64,000 bases of DNA from an uncultured Clostridia bacterium. Lineage in GTDB: Bacteria > Bacillota > Clostridia > TANB77 > CAG-508. Both the position numbers and the translations under genes were made by a program. How positions within the stretch are numbered: position 1 is the first letter of the stretch; every line of letters begins with the position of its first letter. Below are positions 26,599-35,354 of the stretch, piece by piece. A model generated the notes under the pieces. The model saw only the letters and a program-made list of their open reading frames with translations. It was not told where the DNA came from and made no database searches. The stretch covers positions 1-64,000 of the forward strand of contig CALXLF010000003.1 of assembly GCA_944389125.1 (NCBI GenBank). Direction: 5' to 3'.

Positions 26599-27516
26599 AT
26601 GGAAAAAATATTAGTTTTTGGACATAAAAATCCAGATACAGATTCAATTACATCAAGTATAGTTATGGCAAATTTCGAAAAAAAATTAGGACATGATGCA
26701 GAGGCTTGTAGATTAGGCAATATTAACAAAGAAACAGAATATGTTTTAAAGTATTTAGGAGTAGAAGCTCCAAGATTAATAGATTCAGTAGAAGATGGAG
26801 CTAATGTTATATTAGTTGATCATAATAGTTATGAAGAATCAATTGATAATTTAGATAAAGTAAATATTTTAAAAGTTATAGATCATCATAAAATAGTTTT
26901 ATCAACTTCATATCCATTATATTTTAGAGCAGAACCAGTTGGATGTACAGAAACTGTTTTATATAAAATGTATAAAGAATATGGTTTTGAAATTGATAAA
27001 AAAATTGCAGGATTAATGTTATCTGCAATAATATCAGATACACTTCTTTTAAAATCTCCAACAACTACAGATGAAGATAAAAAAGCTGTTGAAGAGCTTG
27101 CTAAAATTTCAGGATTAGATCCAGAAACATATGGATTAGATATGTTAAAAGCAGGAACTGATTTGAGTTCATTTTCAATTGAAGAAATTTTAAATTTAGA
27201 TGCAAAACAAGTTACTTTAAAAGATATTAAAACTGTTATTAATCAAGTAAATACTGCATCAATAGAAGAAGTTATGAAGAAAAAATCAGAATTAGAAGAA
27301 GGAATGGAAAAAATAATTAAAGAAAAAGATTTAGATTTATTTATGCTTTTAATTACAGATATTATTAATAGTAATTCTCAAGTTATTGCTTTAGGAAAAG
27401 CAGCTGGAATAGTTGAAAAATCTTATGGAGTTAAACTAGAGGATAATACAGCTTTATTAAAAGGAGTTGTTTCTAGAAAGAAACAAGTTATTCCAATTTT
27501 AACTGAAAATGCATAA
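26599..27516 (+). CDS. ppaC: Manganese-dependent inorganic pyrophosphatase (family II)
   Basis: A 305-residue DHH-family pyrophosphatase that hydrolyses PPi to drive biosynthesis. GHKNPDTDSITSS at the start holds the metal ligands, followed by LVDHNSYEES and the signature IDHHK. The C-terminal DHHA2 domain has the SRKKQVIPIL substrate-binding end. ATG at 26599 follows AAGGGAGG; the frame is open to 26551 through the hairpin. Monocistronic. Typical for clostridia and other Bacillota. Confidence 0.95.
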   Translation: MEKILVFGHKNPDTDSITSSIVMANFEKKLGHDAEACRLGNINKETEYVLKYLGVEAPRLIDSVEDGANVILVDHNSYEESIDNLDKVNILKVIDHHKIVLSTSYPLYFRAEPVGCTETVLYKMYKEYGFEIDKKIAGLMLSAIISDTLLLKSPTTTDEDKKAVEELAKISGLDPETYGLDMLKAGTDLSSFSIEEILNLDAKQVTLKDIKTVINQVNTASIEEVMKKKSELEEGMEKIIKEKDLDLFMLLITDIINSNSQVIALGKAAGIVEKSYGVKLEDNTALLKGVVSRKKQVIPILTENA

Positions 27517-27585
27517 ATTTAAATATAAAATAACAACAAAGTTTAGTGAATTTATATAGAAGTTGCTATTTTTAGGGAGGCAAAA

Positions 27586-28083
27586 ATGATATTACATATA
27601 GTTATGGTAGAACCTGAAATACCTCAAAATACTGGAAATATTGCAAGAACATGTGCGATACTTGGAGCAAAATTACATTTAGTTCATCCATTAGGTTTTC
27701 AAATTTCTGATAAGGCTGTAAAAAGATCAGGATTAGACTACTGGGATAAATTGGAAATAGAAGAACATGATAGTTTAGATAGTTTTTTGGAAAAATATAA
27801 ACCAGAGGAAAACAATATGTTTTTTGCTACTACAAAAGGAAAACAGATTTATTCATATGTGGATTATAGCAAAATGGATGAAGTATTTCTACTTTTTGGA
27901 AAAGAGACAAAAGGTTTACCAGAAGATTTACTAAAAAAATATTTAGATAAAACTATTAGAATTCCAATGAGAGAAACCTTAAGATCTCTTAATTTATCAA
28001 ATTCAGTTGCTATAATTGCATATGAAGTTGAAAGACAAAAAGGATTTGATAGACTAGAAGGAATTTCAAGCTATTTTGGATAG
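27586..28083 (+). CDS. trmL: tRNA (cytidine/uridine-34-2'-O)-methyltransferase
   Basis: A 165-residue SPOUT-class methyltransferase that modifies the wobble base of certain Leu tRNAs. The N-terminal VEPEIPQNTGNIARTCA and the knot motifs LLFGKETKGLP and IPMRETLRSLNLSNSVAI are diagnostic. It functions as a dimer. AGGGAGG precedes the ATG. The next gene follows after about 40 bases, so the two may be co-transcribed. Confidence 0.93.
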   Translation: MILHIVMVEPEIPQNTGNIARTCAILGAKLHLVHPLGFQISDKAVKRSGLDYWDKLEIEEHDSLDSFLEKYKPEENNMFFATTKGKQIYSYVDYSKMDEVFLLFGKETKGLPEDLLKKYLDKTIRIPMRETLRSLNLSNSVAIIAYEVERQKGFDRLEGISSYFG

Positions 28084-28122
28084 TTCAATCAGAAAGTGTT
28101 TATAATGAAGGAGGTCAAAATT

Positions 28123-28929
28123 TTGAAAAGATTTATAAAAATTTTTTTGGTGATTTTATTATTAGTAGTTTTATTATTTTCTTTAACAGCTTGTGGAGAT
28201 AAATCAGAAAATACAAGTAGTTTAAATAATACAACGTCAGAGGAGGATAAAACAGAAATGACAGATGCACAAAAATTTACTTCGGAATTAAAAAATTTAA
28301 CAGCTGATGAAGTTATAGCAAATGCTGAAGCACAAATGGCTGAGCCAGAAGAAGGAGATGCAATTGCTATATTTCATATTGAAGGATATGGAGATGTAAC
28401 AGTAAAATTCTTTGAAGATGTTGCTCCAAAAGCATGTGAAAATTTTATCACACATGCTAAAGAAGGATATTATGACGGATTAACTTTTCATAGAGTAATT
28501 AATGAATTTATGATTCAAGGTGGAGATCCTCTAGGTAATGGAACTGGTGGAGAAAGTATTTGGGGCGAAGACTTTGGAGAAGAATTATCACCTACAGTTT
28601 TACCATATAAAGGAGCTCTTTGTATGGCAAGCAGAGGAACAGGAACAAATTCAATTGGAAGTCAATTTTTTATAGTTCAAGCAAATTATAATAAAGAAAT
28701 GGAAGCTTATTTTTCACATTATGGATATTCAAATCTTTTAAGTTCATATGAAAAATATGGAGGGGATTTACTTGATTTAGCTATTTCATATCAATATACT
28801 ACATTTGGACAAGTAATTGATGGACTAGATGTGGTAGACGCTATTGCAGCAACAGAAACTGATGCTAATGATAAACCAGCATCTGATGTTGTTATATCTT
28901 CTATTGAAATAACAACATATTCAAAATAA
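28123..28929 (+). CDS. Lipoprotein peptidyl-prolyl cis-trans isomerase (cyclophilin)
   Basis: A 268-residue extracytoplasmic foldase. The signal peptide ends in the lipobox LTAC (about residues 22-25), so it would be lipid-anchored. The cyclophilin domain shows FFEDVAPKACENFITHAKEG, FHRVINEFMIQGGDP and SIGSQFFIVQA. Compared with short cyclophilins it has an insert around FSHYGYSNLLSSYEKYGGDL. The TTG at 28123 is chosen because AAGGAGGTC lies just upstream and a signal peptide then begins directly; an in-frame GTG at 28096 lies before the ribosome site. Confidence 0.93.
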   Translation: MKRFIKIFLVILLLVVLLFSLTACGDKSENTSSLNNTTSEEDKTEMTDAQKFTSELKNLTADEVIANAEAQMAEPEEGDAIAIFHIEGYGDVTVKFFEDVAPKACENFITHAKEGYYDGLTFHRVINEFMIQGGDPLGNGTGGESIWGEDFGEELSPTVLPYKGALCMASRGTGTNSIGSQFFIVQANYNKEMEAYFSHYGYSNLLSSYEKYGGDLLDLAISYQYTTFGQVIDGLDVVDAIAATETDANDKPASDVVISSIEITTYSK

Positions 28930-28944
28930 GATATAAATTAATTG

Positions 28945-28999
28945 AAAATGCTTAAAATATATAACTTTTACAAAAATTGTATTTTAGGCATTTTTTAAA
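28945..28999 (+). terminator. Terminator after the cyclophilin gene
   Basis: AATGCTTAAAATA and TATTTTAGGCATT form a stem around a 19-base loop, followed by TTTTT. Confidence 0.75.
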
Positions 29000-29045
29000 T
29001 ATTATCAAATTAATAATATAGATAATTTAAAAGGAGAAAATTTTG

Positions 29046-30077
29046 ATGATTTTGAAATTTTTAGCATGCATATTATGGTTTGCAATTATACCAGAATGTG
29101 TTGGCTTAGGATTATTAAATTTTAAAAAAGAAAATAAAAGTATGATATTTGCTTTGATTATAGGATACATATTTGAATTTGCACTTTTTCAATTTTTAGC
29201 AATACCTATGATATTTTTGCACTTAAAGTTTACAACATTAGCATATTCTTGGAGTATTATAATGGCTATTTTAGCTATTGTATCAGTAATTATTACAAGA
29301 AAAAATATAAAAGAAATTTTTTTAGAAAATATAAAAACTTTAAAGGAACAACCAAGGTTTTTAACAGCTATAGTTATTATAATTGTTTTGTTCCAAGCTT
29401 TTATAGCATTTAGATATATGCATGAAGATTATGATGATTCAAACTTTGTTGCAAAAGCTACAATTGCAACTGATACAAATACGCTTTATGAATATGATGA
29501 TATAGGTAGAAAATTAGATCAAGTACCTGCAAGAAATGGACTTTCACCATATCCTATATATACAGCAACAATTTCAAAATTAATTGGTTTGCATCCAACA
29601 GTAGTTGCACATACTATTTTTCCACCAGTGTTTATAATTATTGCATATATGATTTATTATCTATTTGGAAAAGCTTTATTTAAAGATGATTCTAAAAAGA
29701 CAATGACTTTTATATTAATATTAGCTATTTTATATATGTTTGGAGATTATTCAAGATATACACCTTTTGTAAGATTGCTATATAGGTTATGGCAAGGAAA
29801 GTCAATGTTATGTGCTTTAATTCTACCATTTATTTGGTATTTATTTATAGAATATATAGGCAGAAAAGATGATAAATTTTATTGGTTTATATTATTTTTG
29901 ACATTATGGGGATCAATGTTACTTTCATCAATGGCTTTATATTTACCAATACTTGCAGCTGGAATTTTAACTTTAATATATGCTATAAAAGACAAAAAAT
30001 TAAAGTATCTAATTAGATTTATTTTATGTTGTATACCTTCTGTAATATATGGAATTATTTATTTAGTTATAAAATAA
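29046..30077 (+). CDS. Polytopic membrane protein (DUF6077-like)
   Basis: A 343-residue membrane protein with about nine hydrophobic segments. Between segments, a conserved-looking external loop reads FRYMHEDYDDSNFVAKATIA and NGLSPYPIYTATISKLIGLH. It resembles uncharacterised DUF6077-type proteins; a glycosyltransferase-C-like fold is conceivable, but I would not claim it. ATG at 29046 or the adjacent TTG at 29043 could be the start. The protein continues functionally into the next gene, which also begins with membrane segments; the two may once have been one or form a complex. Confidence 0.65.
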   Translation: MILKFLACILWFAIIPECVGLGLLNFKKENKSMIFALIIGYIFEFALFQFLAIPMIFLHLKFTTLAYSWSIIMAILAIVSVIITRKNIKEIFLENIKTLKEQPRFLTAIVIIIVLFQAFIAFRYMHEDYDDSNFVAKATIATDTNTLYEYDDIGRKLDQVPARNGLSPYPIYTATISKLIGLHPTVVAHTIFPPVFIIIAYMIYYLFGKALFKDDSKKTMTFILILAILYMFGDYSRYTPFVRLLYRLWQGKSMLCALILPFIWYLFIEYIGRKDDKFYWFILFLTLWGSMLLSSMALYLPILAAGILTLIYAIKDKKLKYLIRFILCCIPSVIYGIIYLVIK

Positions 30078-30100
30078 ATTTAATAATTTGGAGAGAAAAT

Positions 30101-31726
30101 ATGATAAGTAAAATTTTAGGATTTTTAAAATATTCTTTTAGTGAAAATATTTTTAAATTTATAAGTGAAGCATATACTAGAGCTCTTGGAACAGGTTTGT
30201 ATTTAGGAATGTTTTTTTTAGCAGTAATTTTTATTATTCTTGAATTAAAAAAAGAGGAAAAGAGTAGAATAAAATTAGTATTTGGATTTTATTCAATTAT
30301 TGTTTTACTATTAGCTGTAAATCCGATTTTTGCTAATATTTCAATTAAAGTTCTAGGAAGTTCAGTTTATTGGAGGGTTTATTGGCTGCTTCCAATTGGA
30401 TTTGTATTAGCTTATGTATTTACAGAACTTATTTTTAGAATGCCTGAAAAATGGAAAAAAGCTTTAGCTTCAGTTTTAATATTAATAGTTATAGTAATTG
30501 GGGGAAAATGGGTTTATACAAAAGAAAATTTTGCAGTTGTTAACAATTATTATAAAATTCCAGATACAGTTTTAGATATAATTTTTAGAGTTTCAGCTGA
30601 TGATGAAGAATATAAACAATTAGCTGGCCCTTTAGAATTTGAAATTTATACAAGGCAAGTAGATGGAAATATAATTTTGTCGGAAAATCGTAGCTTTACA
30701 GGTACTTATAGAGAAGATTCTATAGTTACATATATAACTAATGCAGATTATGAAAATATTTATAAAAAGGCAAAAGAGATAGGCTGTAATTATGTTGTAT
30801 TAAATAATAGTATGAAAAAGCCTAATGATGATTTAACAAATTATGGATTTTTAAAATTATATGAAAATATTGATTACACTGTTTATAAATTAGAAGAAGA
30901 AAACACGAGTTGGACTATTACTCAATATGGAACAGATGGAGATTTACAATCAATGTGTTTTACAATTGAGGGAAATAATGATGGATTAGTTATTATAGAT
31001 GGTGGTTATTCAAATGATGAAGAAAATTTAAAAATTTTAGAAGATAAGATAAGAAAAAATGATTATAGAGTAAATGCATGGATTTTGACTCATTTTGATT
31101 CAGATCATGCTGGTGCGTATATGACTTTAAGAAATAGAATACAAGATTTACAAGTAGGAAGGCTATATGTTCAAGATACACCTGATGTAGAAACATGTAA
31201 AGAAAATGCTGATTGGTATACAGATGATGAATGGAATCTATACCAAAGTTATTTAGATTTAAATATAACAGAAAAACAATTAATTCATGCAAGAGATACT
31301 ATAGAAAATATGATAGGACTAAAGATGGAGGTATTATCTGCATATGATGATTGGATTGATGAAAAAATGTCAAATTTATTAAATAATGGTTCTTTAGTTT
31401 TTAAATTATATGGAAATGAAGAATCAATGTTATTTTGTGCAGATACTCAATCTAATTTGATATCAGAATATTTATTAGAAAATTATAAAGACAAATTAAA
31501 ATCAGATTATTTGCAAGTAGGTCATCATGGAAATAATAGTTTTTCAGATGAATTTTATGAAACTGTAGATCCAAAAGTCGCTTTTTTCTCTACACCAACT
31601 TCTATAATGGAAAATGTAAATAATGTTTCATGGTATAAAGCAGAATATTTATCTAATTTATTAGAAAATATGGGAGCAACTATATATACTTTTAAGGATT
31701 CGCCTGCTCAAATTGTTATGAAATAG
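30101..31726 (+). CDS. Membrane protein with C-terminal metallo-beta-lactamase domain
   Basis: A 541-residue protein. The N-terminal third has about four membrane segments (approx. 30-150), and an extracellular region follows. The C-terminal half (from about residue 270) is a metallo-beta-lactamase fold related to the ComEC hydrolase: VIIDGGYSNDEENLKIL, THFDSDHAG as the zinc motif, LFCADTQSN and QVGHHGNNS. ATG at 30101 follows GGAGAG; the frame is open to 30026 inside the previous gene. It is probably co-transcribed with the 29046 gene. The substrate is unknown. Confidence 0.75.
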   Translation: MISKILGFLKYSFSENIFKFISEAYTRALGTGLYLGMFFLAVIFIILELKKEEKSRIKLVFGFYSIIVLLLAVNPIFANISIKVLGSSVYWRVYWLLPIGFVLAYVFTELIFRMPEKWKKALASVLILIVIVIGGKWVYTKENFAVVNNYYKIPDTVLDIIFRVSADDEEYKQLAGPLEFEIYTRQVDGNIILSENRSFTGTYREDSIVTYITNADYENIYKKAKEIGCNYVVLNNSMKKPNDDLTNYGFLKLYENIDYTVYKLEEENTSWTITQYGTDGDLQSMCFTIEGNNDGLVIIDGGYSNDEENLKILEDKIRKNDYRVNAWILTHFDSDHAGAYMTLRNRIQDLQVGRLYVQDTPDVETCKENADWYTDDEWNLYQSYLDLNITEKQLIHARDTIENMIGLKMEVLSAYDDWIDEKMSNLLNNGSLVFKLYGNEESMLFCADTQSNLISEYLLENYKDKLKSDYLQVGHHGNNSFSDEFYETVDPKVAFFSTPTSIMENVNNVSWYKAEYLSNLLENMGATIYTFKDSPAQIVMK

Positions 31727-31863
31727 TTTACTTTTTTGGATTTTATGATATAATATGTGCCATAAAAAGTTTTTAAATAGGAGATAGTTATGAAAAAAAT
31801 TGCAGAGGGACTTTCGAATAAATAATTATTATATCTTAAAAATAAATTTAGGGGGAAAAAGTT
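31727..31863 (+). promoter_or_regulatory. serS leader with promoter
   Basis: TTTACT (31727-31732) and TATAAT (31749-31754) with a 16-base spacer start a leader of about 100 bases before serS. I looked for a T-box (specifier stem, TGGNACC-type box and terminator) and did not find one. Confidence 0.5.
31790..31825 (+). CDS. 11-codon leader ORF upstream of serS
   Basis: ATG at 31790 is preceded by TAGGAGAT and encodes MKKIAEGLSNK before a TAA. The good ribosome site and position in the serS leader make a translated leader peptide possible. It holds one Ser codon only, so classic attenuation by Ser-tRNA is doubtful. It may be chance. Confidence 0.35.
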   Translation: MKKIAEGLSNK

Positions 31864-33147
31864 ATGATAGATATAAAATTAATAAGAGAAAATCCAGAAT
31901 TAGTTAAGGAAAATATAAGAAAAAAATTTCAAGATCAAAAATTAGTTTTAGTAGATGAAGTTATAGAGTTAGACAAAAAATCAAGAGAACTTACTTTAAT
32001 GTGTGATGAGCTTCGTATGAAAAGAAATTCTATAAGTAAAGAAATAGGAAATCTTATGGGACAAGGTAAAAAAGAAGAAGCTGAAAGTAAAAAGAAAGAA
32101 GTAAGTGAAATAAATGAAAAATTAGCTGCACATGAAGGAGAAGAGGAAAGACTTAAAGAGGACATAAAATCAAGAATGATGAAAATCCCAAATATTATGG
32201 ATAAATCTGTTCCAATTGGTAAAGATGATTCTGAAAATGTTGAAAATGAAAGATTTGGAGAACCAGTTGTTCCAAGCTATGAAATACCATATCATGCTGA
32301 TATTATAGAATCTTTAAATGGGTTAGATAAAGAGAGTGCTGGAAGAACTAGTGGAACTGGATTTTATTTTCTAATGGGAGATATTGCTAGACTTCATGAA
32401 GCTATGATAGCATATGCAAGAGATTTTATGATAAATAAAGGATTTACTTATTGTATACCACCATTCATGATTCGTTCAGATGTTGTAAATGGAGTTATGA
32501 GCTTTGAAGAATTAGAAGCTATGATGTATAAAATAGAAGGTGAAGATCTATATTTAATTGGAACTAGTGAGCATTCAATGATTGGAAAATTTAAAGGACA
32601 AATTATTAAAGAAGATGAGTTACCAATTAGAATTACAGGATATTCTCCTTGCTTTAGAAAAGAAGTTGGTTCACATGGATTAGAAGAAAGAGGATTGTAT
32701 AGAGTTCACCAATTTGAAAAACAAGAGATGATAGTTTTGTGTAAACTAGAAGATCAAATGGAATGGTATAACAAGATGTGGCAATATACAGTTGAATTCT
32801 TCAGAAGTTTAGATGTGCCTGTTAGAACATTAGAATGTTGCAGTGGAGATTTAGCAGATCTTAAAGTTAAATCATGTGATGTTGAGGCATGGAGTCCTAG
32901 ACAGAAAAAATATTTTGAAGTTGGAAGTTGTTCAACATTAGGAGATGCACAAGCAAGACGTCTTGGAATTAGAGCAAAAGGTGAAAAAGGGAATTATTTA
33001 GTTGCAACATTAAATAATACAGTTGTTGCAAGCCCTAGAGGATTGATTGCTGTTATTGAAAATAATTATCAAGAAGATGGTAGTATAAAAATTCCAGAAG
33101 TTTTATGGCCATACATGGGTGGAAATAAAGAAATCAAGAAAAAATAA
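31864..33147 (+). CDS. serS: Seryl-tRNA synthetase
   Basis: Class II synthetase, 427 residues, charging tRNA-Ser. The N-terminal long helical hairpin that grips the tRNA variable arm spans about residues 28-100 and is rich in Lys/Glu. Catalytic motif 2 is seen in PCFRKEVGSHGLEERGLYR with VHQFEKQE after it, and motif 3 in NNTVVASPRGLIAVIEN, where the family usually has an N-G/A-x-A-x-x-R pattern. AGGGGG precedes the ATG. All Arg codons are non-CGG. Confidence 0.96.
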   Translation: MIDIKLIRENPELVKENIRKKFQDQKLVLVDEVIELDKKSRELTLMCDELRMKRNSISKEIGNLMGQGKKEEAESKKKEVSEINEKLAAHEGEEERLKEDIKSRMMKIPNIMDKSVPIGKDDSENVENERFGEPVVPSYEIPYHADIIESLNGLDKESAGRTSGTGFYFLMGDIARLHEAMIAYARDFMINKGFTYCIPPFMIRSDVVNGVMSFEELEAMMYKIEGEDLYLIGTSEHSMIGKFKGQIIKEDELPIRITGYSPCFRKEVGSHGLEERGLYRVHQFEKQEMIVLCKLEDQMEWYNKMWQYTVEFFRSLDVPVRTLECCSGDLADLKVKSCDVEAWSPRQKKYFEVGSCSTLGDAQARRLGIRAKGEKGNYLVATLNNTVVASPRGLIAVIENNYQEDGSIKIPEVLWPYMGGNKEIKKK

Positions 33148-33180
33148 AAAATTAATTATATAGTTTAAATGGGGGATTTT

Positions 33181-34461
33181 ATGGAAGATCAAGTTATAAA
33201 AGAAGCTTCTAAAGGTAATTATATAACTGGAATTATTGGGGCTATAATAGGTGGAGCAATTGCAGCAATTCCTTGGGTATTTGTATATGTTAAATGTAAT
33301 ATGATATTATCAGTATTAGCAATTTTAATTGCTTTAGGGGCTTTAAAAGGATATGAAATTTTTAAAGGTAAAATTACAAAATTATTAAAACCAATTGTAA
33401 TAATAGTAACTTTATTAATAGTTATAATTGCTAATTTAGTAGTTATACCAAATTTTATAGCATATGAAAGTGATGTAGAAGTTTCTGTTTTATATGAAAA
33501 TAAAGACTTTCAAGATGCGTTAATGCAAGATTTGGCTATTTCTATAATATTTGCAGCTTTAGGAATTAGTGCAGCAATATCTAGTATTAATAATACTTTA
33601 ATAAGAAATGGTGTAATAAAAATTGATAATGAATTAGAAGAAAAGCAAGATGAATTTCAAAAAGCACAAGTAAAAAGTAGGTTAAAAAATAAAGATAAAG
33701 AAAGTTACGAAATAATTAGAGCAGTTTTTGAAAAGCATAATGCTTTTGATAAAGAAAATGCAATTTCAAAAGAAACAGTATTTTCTGAAATAAATGTAGA
33801 TAATAGAGAAAAGCTTTTCAAAAAATATGTTAGTAGAGGTGTAATAAAAAAATATAATGAAAATTATTTTTATGATAAATCTAGAGAAATTCATTTAACA
33901 AATAATTATTGGGTAATATTTATTGTAATTGTAGTTATAGTAGCAGTTATTGCAGCTTTTGTTGGGATGGATGAAACAACTGATGTAAATGACACATACA
34001 CTTTAGAAGATCCTAATTCTTATACTGAACTTATTATAAATGAAGAAAGCTTTAAGGTAAAAATACCAGAAAATTGGGAAGCTCTTGAAAATGATTATGT
34101 ATATACATCTGATTTTATTTCACCTGATGGAGAAGCTGAGATAATGTTTATAAGTTCAAATAAAGATGAATTTTATGATTATACTTTAGAAGACTATACA
34201 GAAGGATTAGATGAATATATGTATTCAATTTATACTCCTGAAGAAGAAGGAAAAATTGAAAAAACTACTGTTAATTCATATGATGCAAATAAATTAGAAT
34301 TTGATTCTGTTTATGATGGTTATAAAGTTCATATAACAGCTTATTGTGTCGAAACAAATAACTATTTTGTAGAAATATATACATTTTCTGCTAGAAGTAA
34401 ATCAGAAGAAAATGAAAAGATTTTTCAAACTATTTTAGATTCATTTGAAGAAGTAAAATAA
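33181..34461 (+). CDS. Membrane protein with C-terminal extracellular domain
   Basis: A 426-residue protein that I do not recognise. Three to four hydrophobic segments lie in the first 150 residues and another near 245-262, after a cytoplasmic region with a winged-helix look (about 160-235). The C-terminal part (about 275-426) resembles the PsbP/MOG1-like pattern of secreted Bacillota proteins, with YTELIINEESFKVKIPENWE and DANKLEFDSVYDGYKV. ATG at 33181 follows GGGGGA. Function unknown; a sensor with linked regulatory domain is only a guess. Confidence 0.6.
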   Translation: MEDQVIKEASKGNYITGIIGAIIGGAIAAIPWVFVYVKCNMILSVLAILIALGALKGYEIFKGKITKLLKPIVIIVTLLIVIIANLVVIPNFIAYESDVEVSVLYENKDFQDALMQDLAISIIFAALGISAAISSINNTLIRNGVIKIDNELEEKQDEFQKAQVKSRLKNKDKESYEIIRAVFEKHNAFDKENAISKETVFSEINVDNREKLFKKYVSRGVIKKYNENYFYDKSREIHLTNNYWVIFIVIVVIVAVIAAFVGMDETTDVNDTYTLEDPNSYTELIINEESFKVKIPENWEALENDYVYTSDFISPDGEAEIMFISSNKDEFYDYTLEDYTEGLDEYMYSIYTPEEEGKIEKTTVNSYDANKLEFDSVYDGYKVHITAYCVETNNYFVEIYTFSARSKSEENEKIFQTILDSFEEVK

Positions 34462-34486
34462 TTAATATATTTTTTAATAAAAAAGT

Positions 34487-34537
34487 AAAAAAGATAGGTA
34501 AATATTACTAGGAAAGATATTTACCTATCTTTTTTAG
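34487..34537 (+). terminator. Terminator after the 33181 gene
   Basis: AAAGATAGGTAAATA pairs perfectly with TATTTACCTATCTTT, followed by TTT; very strong stem. Confidence 0.9.
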
Positions 34538-34620
34538 TAATATTTATATAATACTTTACATTATGTGATAATAGATGTAAAATTTTATAGAAAAACAAAA
34601 AAGAGTAGGAATAAATAATA

Positions 34621-35214
34621 ATGAAAAAAATATATATTGTTTTAACACATACAAAAACTATATTATCAAGACTTATTAAAGAATTTACAAAATATGAATT
34701 TTCACATGTTTCTATTTCATTAGATGTAGAATTAAATCAAATGTTTAGCTTCGGTAGATTAAATGCATATAATCCTTTTTGGGCAGGATTTGTTCATGAG
34801 TATATAAATAAAGGAACTTTTAAAAGATTTTATCAGACAAGAACGAAAATATATTCTTTAACTATAACAGATGAACAATATGAAAATATAAAAAAAATAA
34901 TAAATATTATTAAATCAGAAAGAAAAAAATATAAATTTAATATAATTGGATTAGTCGCAGCTGGTGTACATAAAAAAATTGGAAATGAGCATTCTTTTTA
35001 TTGTGCCGAATTTGTAAAATATGTGATTGAAAATGCTGGAATAAAAACAGATTTGCCAGATATAGTAAAACCCGAAGATTTTGAAAATATAAATGGATTA
35101 GAAAAAGTATATGAAGGATTATTAAGGAAATATAAAGTTCCAAGGATAAAAGTGAGGGATTTATTAAGAAATAGTTTAATAAATTATCAAAAACCTAAAG
35201 AAGGAATTATATAG
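34621..35214 (+). CDS. Papain-like (YiiX/NlpC-type) hydrolase family protein
   Basis: A 197-residue protein with the pattern of permuted papain-like proteins: YEFSHVSISLD supplies a His near the start and HSFYCAEFVKYVIENAG the Cys in the middle. Such proteins act as amidases or acyltransferases, often on cell-wall peptides or lipids, but the substrate cannot be told. No signal peptide is visible. Single gene with its own terminator after it. Confidence 0.7.
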   Translation: MKKIYIVLTHTKTILSRLIKEFTKYEFSHVSISLDVELNQMFSFGRLNAYNPFWAGFVHEYINKGTFKRFYQTRTKIYSLTITDEQYENIKKIINIIKSERKKYKFNIIGLVAAGVHKKIGNEHSFYCAEFVKYVIENAGIKTDLPDIVKPEDFENINGLEKVYEGLLRKYKVPRIKVRDLLRNSLINYQKPKEGII

Positions 35215-35218
35215 AGTT

Positions 35219-35263
35219 ATAAAATAGAGATGTTTTTTCATTAAACTTCTCTATTTTATTTTT
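35219..35263 (+). terminator. Terminator after the 34621 gene
   Basis: AAAATAGAGA and TCTCTATTTT pair around a loop; the T-rich tail follows. Confidence 0.82.
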
Positions 35264-35265
35264 CC

Positions 35266-35294
35266 TTGAAAATGTAAGCAATATATGATAAAAT
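35266..35294 (+). promoter_or_regulatory. Promoter of the purA unit
   Basis: TTGAAA, 17 bases, TAAAAT. The leader that follows includes GTAAGTTTTTATGG plus TAAC (35301-35318), which is complementary, with one bulge and one wobble, to 36738-36753 after the gene. Confidence 0.7.
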
Positions 35295-35354
35295 AGCACA
35301 GTAAGTTTTTATGGTAACTTGACGTGGCTATGGTCACAGAAAGGAAAGGTTTTT

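Noticed and set aside
31727-31863. T-box riboswitch upstream of serS
   Set aside because: No specifier stem, T-box sequence or antiterminator/terminator pair could be recognised.
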